Shown: positions 58,620-64,000 of the stretch, one piece after another
How the letters are laid out: each line of letters opens with the position of its first letter
Numbering within the stretch: position 1 is the first letter of the stretch
NCBI GenBank assembly: GCA_005502805.1
Contig: SCMY01000015.1
Location: 1 to 64,000, forward strand
DNA length: 64,000 bases
Direction: 5' to 3'
Origin: Rhizobiales bacterium 2SD
GTDB lineage: Bacteria > Pseudomonadota > Alphaproteobacteria > Rhizobiales > Beijerinckiaceae
Position numbers and translations under genes: made by a program
The notes under the pieces: generated by a model
The model's input: the letters and a program-made list of their open reading frames with translations, nothing else
What the model was told of the DNA's origin: nothing
Databases searched by the model: none

Positions 58620-59453
58620 ATGTATGACGTCTTCGCCACGGACCGCCTGATCGACCATTGGCTTGTCGAGGATATCGGCGCCTGCGACCTCACCGTCCAG
58701 GTGATGATCGAGCCGGGCGAGACCGGCAAGTTCCACATGAACGCCCGCGAGCCGATGATCGTCGCCGGCGTCGAGGTCGCGGCCCGTGTGTTCAAGCGCT
58801 ACGATCCCGAGCTCAAGGTGACCCTGCGCGTCAAGGACGGCGACAAGGTCGAGAAGGGCGCCATCCTGGTCGAGATCGAGGGCTCGGCCCGCAGCGTGCT
58901 CACCGCCGAGCGCACCGCGCTCAACATCGCCCAGCGTCTTTCCGGCATCGCCAACGAGACCGCCCGCTACGCCGCCGCAATGGCCGGCAGCAAGGCGCGG
59001 CTGATCGACACTCGCAAGACCACGCCCGGCCTGCGCATGATGGAAAAGCACGCCGTGACCTGCGGCGGCGGCCTCAACCACCGCCTCGGCCTCGACAATG
59101 GCGTGATGATCAAGGACAACCACATCGCCGTCTGCGGCAGCATCACCGCCGCCGTCGAGCGCGCCCGCAAGAAGCTGCCGGTACTGACCAAGCTCGAGGT
59201 CGAATGCGACCGGCTCGAGCAGGTCGAGGAGGCCGCCAAGGCCGGCGCCGACGTGATCATGCTCGACAACATGTCGGTCGCCGACATGACCAAGGCGGTC
59301 GCGCTGATCGCCGGCCGCGCTAAGGTCGAGGCCTCCGGCGGCATCAATATCGACACGATCGGCCCGATCTCCAGGACCGGCGTCGACTACATCTCGACCA
59401 GCAAGATCACGCAGTCGGCGCCGGCGGTGGATATCGGCCTCGACGAAGCCTGA
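58620..59453 (+). CDS. NadC-type nicotinate-nucleotide pyrophosphorylase (quinolinate phosphoribosyltransferase-like)
   Basis: A 277-residue member of the NadC family, which converts quinolinate plus PRPP to nicotinate mononucleotide and CO2. Signature blocks are AERTALNIAQRLSGIANETARY, RLIDTRKTTPGLRMMEKHAVTCGGGLNHRLGLDNGVMIKDNHI (PRPP and pyridine-acid contacts), LEVECDRLEQVEEA, DVIMLDNM and VEASGGINIDTI. The Arg/Lys residues of the active site appear intact. Finding NadC inside a catabolic regulon rather than with nadAB is odd. It may be a second NadC that protects NAD synthesis, or may act on a related pyridine. It is 19 bp upstream of the phnN/phosphorylase fusion, which could make its PRPP. 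Confidence 0.86.
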   Translation: MYDVFATDRLIDHWLVEDIGACDLTVQVMIEPGETGKFHMNAREPMIVAGVEVAARVFKRYDPELKVTLRVKDGDKVEKGAILVEIEGSARSVLTAERTALNIAQRLSGIANETARYAAAMAGSKARLIDTRKTTPGLRMMEKHAVTCGGGLNHRLGLDNGVMIKDNHIAVCGSITAAVERARKKLPVLTKLEVECDRLEQVEEAAKAGADVIMLDNMSVADMTKAVALIAGRAKVEASGGINIDTIGPISRTGVDYISTSKITQSAPAVDIGLDEA

Positions 59454-59472
59454 GCAAAGATGCGGCCAAGGA

Positions 59473-61515
59473 ATGCGGCAAGGCACCTTCTTCCTCGTCG
59501 TCGGCCCGAGCGGGGCCGGCAAGGACTCGCTGATCGACGGCGCCCGCACCCTGCTGGAGCCGACGGGCCGCTATGTCTTCGCGCGCCGCGTCGTCACCCG
59601 CCCCGCGGGATCGCCGGGCGAGGACCATGAGGCGGCGACGGACGAGGCCTTCGACGCGCGCGAGGCCAAGGGCGATTTCCTGATCACCTGGGGCGCCCAT
59701 GGCCTGCGCTACGGCCTGCCGGCCGAACTGAAGCGCCTGGTCGAAGCCGGCCGCAACGTCATCGCCAACGGCTCGCGCGCCACGATCGCGGCGCTCGCCC
59801 CCCGCCTGCCGCGCTTCGTCGTCGTCGAGGTCACCGCGCCGCCCGAGGTGCTCGCCGCCCGCATCGCCGGGCGCGGGCGCGAGAGCGGCGAAGCGATCGA
59901 GAAACGCCTGTCGCGCACGGTCGAGCCGCGCCCGGAAGGGATCAGGGCGGCAACGATCTGCAACGATCAGAGCGTCGAGATCGGCATCGAGCGCTTCGTC
60001 GCCGCGGTCGAGGCCGCCGCCAACACGATGCGCCTGCGCCGCCTGCCGCTCTTCGCGGGACGGACACATTGCGCCTATCTCCCGGCCAAGGGCGAGATCG
60101 TCAACGGCTTCGACTATCTCGGGCCGGGCCGGATCGAGATTTCTGGCGCGACGGCCAGCATCCGCTCGAATGTTCAGGTGGTCGATTCATCCGCCCTGCT
60201 CGGCGGCGACGAGATCGGCCTCTCGGCCGAGGCCTTCGACGAGCTCGGCCTATCCGAAGGCAGCGAAGTCACGATCCGGCGCACGCCCTCGCCGGAGAGC
60301 CGGGTGGCGCTGACCCGCAAGATCCAGGGCGGCGAGCTCACGGAAGAGCAATACCACACGCTGATCCGCGACATCGTCGAGGCCCGCTATCCCGATGGCG
60401 AGGTCGCGGCCTTCCTGGTCGCGGCAACGCAGAAACTCTCCGACGACGAGGTCATCGCGCTGGCACGAGTGCGGACCCGCTTCGCCCAGAAGATCACCTG
60501 GCCGGACAAGATCGTCGTCGACAAGCATTCGATGGGCGGCATTCCCGGCAGCCGGATCACGCTGATCGTCGTGCCGATCGTGGCGGCCCATGGCGCCTTC
60601 CTGATGCCGAAGACATCCTCGCGCGCCATCACCTCGGCGGCGGGCACGGCCGATGCGATGGAGGCGCTCGCCCGCGTCGAATTGAACCCAACCGAGCTGC
60701 GCGCCTGCGTGGAAAAGGCGCGTGGCTGCATCGCCTGGAACGGGCGATTGAACCACTCGGTCGTCGACGACGTGATGAACGCGATCACGCGGCCGCTCGG
60801 CATCGATTCCAATCGCTGGTCGGTCGCCTCGATCCTGTCGAAGAAGCTCACGGCCGGCTCGACCCATGTCATCGTCGACCTGCCCTATGGCCCACGCGCC
60901 AAGCTGAAGAGCGAGGCGGAAGCCGCCGAGCTGGCGCAACTGTTCGAGACCGTAGGCAGCGGGCTCGGCCTCGTCGTCAAGGCCTTTCCGACCGATGGCA
61001 GCCGCCCGATCGGGCGCGGCATCGGGCCGGCGCTGGAATGCCGCGATGTCGGCTGGGTGCTCGACAACGATCCGCAGGCGCCGGCCGACCTGGTCGAGAA
61101 GGCGCTGTTCTTCGCCAGCCGTATCCTCGCCTGGGACCCGGCGCTCGGCTCGATCGCGGCTGGGCGAGCGCGCGCCGAGGAGCTGCTGCGCTCCGGCGCG
61201 GCGCGGACCGCCTTCGAAAGGATCATCGATGCGCAGGGGCGGCGCGAGCCGCCGGTCGCGCCGGGGCTGCTGGTCCATACCGTGCGCTCGCCGAAGGCCG
61301 GGACCGTCACCGAGATCGACGGCTGGGCGGTTGCGGGCATCGCAAGGCGGGCCGGAGCTCCCTTCGACAAGGCCGCCGGGATCGACCTGCGCCGCCATGT
61401 CGGCGACACCGTTGCAGCAGGCGATCCGCTCTTCGCCATCCACGCCAGCGCCTCGAGCGATCTCGACGAGGCCAAGGCGATGGCGGAGGAGTGCGACTGC
61501 TACGTGATCAGCTAA
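59473..61515 (+). CDS. Fusion of PhnN ribose 1,5-bisphosphokinase and AMP-phosphorylase-type nucleotide phosphorylase
   Basis: One uninterrupted 680-residue frame. Residues 1-185 are PhnN, which makes PRPP from ribose 1,5-bisphosphate: Walker A GPSGAGKDS at 11-19, then VTRPAGSPGEDHEAATDEAF and a GRGRESG lid. Residues ~195-680 are a thymidine-phosphorylase-superfamily domain of the archaeal AMP phosphorylase type: an N-terminal beta domain, KHSMGGIPGSR near 350 (the P-G-S-R variant marks nucleotide rather than nucleoside users), PKTSSRAITSAAGTADAMEAL near 380-400, and DGSRPIGRGIGPALE near 515. In archaea the phosphorylase yields base plus ribose 1,5-bisphosphate, the PhnN substrate. The fusion would therefore channel NMP to PRPP. 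The nucleotide used (AMP, CMP, or a pyridine nucleotide) cannot be told. Confidence 0.85.
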   Translation: MRQGTFFLVVGPSGAGKDSLIDGARTLLEPTGRYVFARRVVTRPAGSPGEDHEAATDEAFDAREAKGDFLITWGAHGLRYGLPAELKRLVEAGRNVIANGSRATIAALAPRLPRFVVVEVTAPPEVLAARIAGRGRESGEAIEKRLSRTVEPRPEGIRAATICNDQSVEIGIERFVAAVEAAANTMRLRRLPLFAGRTHCAYLPAKGEIVNGFDYLGPGRIEISGATASIRSNVQVVDSSALLGGDEIGLSAEAFDELGLSEGSEVTIRRTPSPESRVALTRKIQGGELTEEQYHTLIRDIVEARYPDGEVAAFLVAATQKLSDDEVIALARVRTRFAQKITWPDKIVVDKHSMGGIPGSRITLIVVPIVAAHGAFLMPKTSSRAITSAAGTADAMEALARVELNPTELRACVEKARGCIAWNGRLNHSVVDDVMNAITRPLGIDSNRWSVASILSKKLTAGSTHVIVDLPYGPRAKLKSEAEAAELAQLFETVGSGLGLVVKAFPTDGSRPIGRGIGPALECRDVGWVLDNDPQAPADLVEKALFFASRILAWDPALGSIAAGRARAEELLRSGAARTAFERIIDAQGRREPPVAPGLLVHTVRSPKAGTVTEIDGWAVAGIARRAGAPFDKAAGIDLRRHVGDTVAAGDPLFAIHASASSDLDEAKAMAEECDCYVIS

Positions 61516-61538
61516 CTCGCGGCTGAACCCACACACGT

Positions 61539-61648
61539 GTCATCCCGGCCAAGCCGCGCGGCGGTGTAGAGCCGGGATCCATTCCGGAACCTCTATCGGA
61601 AAGGCTCCGGAATGGGTCCCGGGTCTCCCTTCGGTCGTCCGGGATGAC
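61539..61648. repeat. REP-like inverted repeat
   Basis: GTCATCCCGG (61539-61548) pairs with CCGGGATGAC (61639-61648); inner GGAACC...GGCTCCGGAATGGGTCCC segments partly pair. It separates the convergent ends of the phnN/phosphorylase fusion and the MarR gene and may end both transcripts. Confidence 0.75.
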
Positions 61649-61679
61649 CCGCGTTTAAACTTGATCTGTCTGGGAAACC

Positions 61680-62135
61680 TCAGCGCAGCTGCTTCAACAG
61701 CGCGACCAGCGTCGCTCGCTGGTTGGTTGCAAGCGGCGCCAGCGTCACCTTGGTGACCGTCTCGGCCTTGGGCAGCAATTCGCGGGTATAGTCGACGCCG
61801 GCCGGACTGAGCTCGACGATGAGGCGACGGCCATCCTGGGGATCGGGCTTGGTCTGGACCAGCTTGCGCTTGAGCAGGCGGTCGACCACGCCCTTGATCG
61901 TGGCGGCGTCCATCGCGGTCTGGCGTCCCAGCAGGTTCTGCGAGGAGCCGCCATCCTGATAGAGCCGCGCCAGCACCGCCCATTGCGTTGGCGTCAGGTC
62001 GCTCCCCATGATCTCGTTGAAGATCGAGACATGGCGCTGCGCCGCCTGGCGCATGATGAAGCCGACCTGCTCGGCGAGATCATAGCTCTCATCGGCAGGC
62101 TCGGGCGTCTCGGCCGCAGTGCTCGGTCGCACCAT
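61680..62135 (-). CDS. nicR: MarR family repressor of nicotinate catabolism (NicR/BpsR-like)
   Basis: A 151-residue winged-helix regulator. The pattern EQVGFIMRQAAQRHVSIFNEIMG-x-DLTPTQWAVLARLYQDGGSSQNLLGRQTAMDAATIKGVVDRLLKRKLV matches the NicR/BpsR subgroup, which in Pseudomonas and Bordetella represses nicotinate catabolism and is released by 6-hydroxynicotinate. The wing is DPQDGRRLIVELS. ATG 62135 is preceded by GAGG. An 18-bp perfect palindrome lies directly upstream, so it likely represses itself as well as the five other units that carry the same site. Confidence 0.83.
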   Translation of the reverse strand: MVRPSTAAETPEPADESYDLAEQVGFIMRQAAQRHVSIFNEIMGSDLTPTQWAVLARLYQDGGSSQNLLGRQTAMDAATIKGVVDRLLKRKLVQTKPDPQDGRRLIVELSPAGVDYTRELLPKAETVTKVTLAPLATNQRATLVALLKQLR

Positions 62136-62144
62136 CGCTGATCC

Positions 62145-62162
62145 TCGTTCGTATACGAACGA
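62145..62162. promoter_or_regulatory. NicR-type operator upstream of the MarR gene
   Basis: TCGTTCGTATACGAACGA is a perfect 18-bp palindrome whose right arm ends 10 bp from the start codon region. It shares the CGTATACG core with the nicAB operator at 12369-12386, 50 kb away. No strong -35 is visible on its upstream side. Confidence 0.82.
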
Positions 62163-62247
62163 TATTCCTAGCGCGCTTTTCTGGCGACCGGAACCGGCTG
62201 GATCGCCGAGAATCACGCTTCGTCCACGACATCAGCGAAGCAGGTCC

Positions 62248-63360
62248 TCAGACGCTCGTCCAGCGACCCTCGCGGAAGCTCTTGGCGGCCGCCTCGACCG
62301 TGCGCTCGATGCGCAAGCCGGCCTCGAAATCGAGGATATGTGCCGGCTCGCCGGCGATGGCCCGCAGCAGTTCGCGGCATTCGATGATCTTGAGCTCGTT
62401 GAAGCCGAGGCCATGGCCGGGCGCCGGGATGAAGCGGCCATAGGGCTCGTGCGCCGGGGCGGTCAGGATACGGCGGAAGCCTTGGACGTCAGCGGCGCCC
62501 TCGGCGGTGTAGAGCTCGATCTCGTTCATCCGCTCCTGGTCATAGGCGATCGTGCCCTTCGCGCCGAAGACCTGCAGCGCGATCCGGCCCTTGCGGCCCC
62601 AGGCCGAGCGGTTGAGGGCAACGAGCCCGGACGCGCCGGACGACAGGCGCAGCAGCAGCGTGGCGATGTCGTGGGTCTCGACCGCGCGGCTGCCGCCAGC
62701 CGCAAGTGGACGCTCGGCATAGGGCTTTGCCATGTCGGCCATGACGGCTTCGACCTCGCCGATCAGCACCTTGAGCAGCGAGAAGGCATGGACACCGAAA
62801 TCGTCGAGCGCGCCATGGCCCGACGCGGATTCGCTCTTCCAGGAAAAGAGCGCGCCGGCATCGGCCATGAAGTCCTCGTCCATCTCGACGCGGACATGGT
62901 TGACCGGCCCGATCGCGCCATCGGCGATCAGGCGCTGCGCCAGCCGGATCGCCGGGTTCTGGATGTAGTTGTAGCCGAGGGCCGCGACCGTACCGGCCGC
63001 CTTGGCCGCCGCCAGCATCGCTTGCGCATCGCCGAGGCTGGTCGCCATCGGCTTCTCGCACCAGACATGCTTGCCGGCTTTCAGCGCCGCGATCGCCATT
63101 TCGGCATGAAAGGCGTTCGGCGTGGTGATCGAGACGACGTCGACATCGGGATGGGCGATGAGCGCCTTCCAGTCGGCGGTCGACTCGGCAAAGCCGAACT
63201 CGCCGGCCCGCTGCGCCGCCAGCACTTCATCGACCTCGCAGAGCATAGCGAGCTTCGGCCGCGGCACATCGCCGAAGACCGGAGCGACCGCGTTCCACGC
63301 CAAGGCATGGCACTTGCCCATATAGCCGGTGCCGATCAGGCCGACGCCGAGCGCGCGCAT
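62248..63360 (-). CDS. Gfo/Idh/MocA family oxidoreductase
   Basis: A 370-residue NAD(P)-dependent sugar or inositol dehydrogenase-like enzyme. The Rossmann motif is GLIGTGYMGKCHA, followed by VVSITTPNAFHAEMAIAALKAGKHVWCEKPMATS, with the conserved EKP. The C-terminal domain includes DDFGVHAFSLLKVLIGEVEAV, with the conserved Asp/His pair, and PAPGHGLGFNELKIIECRELLRAI. It starts 51 bp after the ABC ATPase gene on the same strand. Together they suggest uptake and oxidation of one carbohydrate. Confidence 0.9.
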   Translation of the reverse strand: MRALGVGLIGTGYMGKCHALAWNAVAPVFGDVPRPKLAMLCEVDEVLAAQRAGEFGFAESTADWKALIAHPDVDVVSITTPNAFHAEMAIAALKAGKHVWCEKPMATSLGDAQAMLAAAKAAGTVAALGYNYIQNPAIRLAQRLIADGAIGPVNHVRVEMDEDFMADAGALFSWKSESASGHGALDDFGVHAFSLLKVLIGEVEAVMADMAKPYAERPLAAGGSRAVETHDIATLLLRLSSGASGLVALNRSAWGRKGRIALQVFGAKGTIAYDQERMNEIELYTAEGAADVQGFRRILTAPAHEPYGRFIPAPGHGLGFNELKIIECRELLRAIAGEPAHILDFEAGLRIERTVEAAAKSFREGRWTSV

Positions 63361-63410
63361 GAGCAATCTCCATAGCGAAGAGGTGAAAAGGACCGGATGT
63401 TCGCCGGGCG

Positions 63411-64000
63411 TCAGACCGTGCCGCCGAGCTCCTCGGAGACCGCCTGCAATTCCTTGCCGCCGGCCATCAGGTTCTGCAGCTCGTCCATGGCGATGCCGGA
63501 CTTGGCGTAGGTGCCGAGCGTCTTGCCGCGGTTGAGCACGGTGAAGCGGTCGCCGACGGCATAGGCGTGGCGGACATTGTGGGTGATGAAGATCACGCCT
63601 AGGCCCTTGGCGCGGACGAGGTTGATGTATTTCAGCACCATCGAGGTCTGGGCGACGCCGAGCGCCGAGGTCGGCTCGTCCAGGATCAGCACCTTGGCGC
63701 CGAAATAGACGGCGCGGGCGATGGCGACGCATTGGCGCTCGCCACCCGAGAGCGTGCCGACCGCCTGATGGGGATCACGGATATCGATGCCGATCCTGTG
63801 CATCTCGTCGCGGGTCACCGCATGGGCGAGGTCGAAATCGATCCATTTCAGCGGGCCGAAGCCACGGATCGGCTCGCGCCCCATGAAGAAGTTCCGCGTG
63901 ATCGACATCAGCGGGATCATCGCCAGGTCCTGGTAGACGGTGGCGATGCCGGCATCGAGTGCGTCGCGCGGGCTGGAGAAGGCGACCGGCCGGCCCTCGA
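63411..64000 (-). CDS. Sugar ABC transporter ATP-binding protein (N-terminus cut by window edge)
   Basis: The last ~196 residues of a carbohydrate ABC ATPase; Walker A lies beyond the right edge. Visible are the Q-loop [10 protein letters not shown], signature [14 protein letters not shown], Walker [13 protein letters not shown] and H-loop ITHNVRHAY. The reading frame ends at 63411 after one nucleotide-binding domain, so it is again the short FrcA type. It is cotranscribed with the downstream Gfo/Idh/MocA gene. Confidence 0.92.
   Translation of the reverse strand, partial: EGRPVAFSSPRDALDAGIATVYQDLAMIPLMSITRNFFMGREPIRGFGPLKWIDFDLAHAVTRDEMHRIGIDIRDPHQAVGTLSGGERQCVAIARAVYFGAKVLILDEPTSALGVAQTSMVLKYINLVRAKGLGVIFITHNVRHAYAVGDRFTVLNRGKTLGTYAKSGIAMDELQNLMAGGKELQAVSEELGGTV

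Noticed and set aside
60020-60080. Possible frameshift or start codon separating phnN from the phosphorylase as two genes
   Set aside because: The frame is continuous. An internal ATG (about 60028) could start a separate phosphorylase, but no Shine-Dalgarno precedes it and PhnN has no stop. A fusion is the simplest reading, although internal initiation is not excluded.

Overview
The window is high-GC DNA with dense coding, short intergenic gaps, several kinds of intergenic inverted repeat, an AccD that has lost its zinc ribbon, and the neighbour set trpA-accD-folC. Together these point to an alphaproteobacterium of the Hyphomicrobiales, probably Bosea-like. The genus is inferred from general resemblance, not from any search. 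I see no tRNA or rRNA gene, CRISPR array, transposase or prophage block.

Layout: 1-8.3 kb carries uvrB (running off the left edge), a single-chain MmeI-type restriction-modification enzyme, a secreted phytase-like esterase and an SPW-repeat membrane protein. 8.3-15.1 kb is the first half of a nicotinate catabolic system: nicB, nicA, an enamidase, a 7Fe ferredoxin and a ferredoxin-NADP reductase. 15.2-34.7 kb is mixed housekeeping and accessory content: small regulators (MarR, LuxR, HxlR), lepA, msrQ, an allantoate-amidohydrolase-like enzyme with an SDR, two exopolysaccharide glycosyltransferases, transporters and a formamidase. 34.7-43 kb holds a cysteine-synthase-like enzyme, trpA-accD-folC on the plus strand and trpF-trpB on the minus strand. 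43-54.7 kb holds a TAXI-type binding protein, an Rrf2 regulator with a thioredoxin-reductase-like enzyme, typA, aldo/keto reductases and a xylose-type ABC transporter. 54.7-62.2 kb is the second half of the nicotinate system. 62.2-64 kb begins a sugar-catabolism cluster that is cut by the right edge.

The most interesting content is the nicotinate system, split into two blocks about 40 kb apart and joined by a shared operator. Near-identical 14-18 bp palindromes with a G-[T/C]-[A/G]-T-A-C core lie upstream of nicAB, between enamidase and ferredoxin, three times between hnr and the nadC-like gene, and upstream of a MarR regulator resembling NicR/BpsR. The enzymes spell out the reductive route known from Eubacterium barkeri and Azorhizobium. 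NicAB hydroxylates nicotinate to 6-hydroxynicotinate and passes electrons to c-type hemes. Hnr reduces that ring with low-potential electrons, plausibly from the co-regulated ferredoxin. Enamidase then opens it. Three genes of unknown role (a UPF0280 protein and two tandem PF06684 proteins) are cotranscribed with hnr.

Divergent from hnr, behind the same operators, lies an apparently undescribed two-gene module: a NadC-type phosphoribosyltransferase followed by one 680-residue protein that fuses PhnN (ribose 1,5-bisphosphate kinase) to an AMP-phosphorylase-type nucleotide phosphorylase. Read literally, the fusion would turn a nucleotide plus phosphate into free base plus PRPP, which the NadC-like enzyme consumes. 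This suggests a nucleotide-to-PRPP salvage arm wired into pyridine metabolism. The fusion and operator pattern are seen directly; the reaction scheme is inference.
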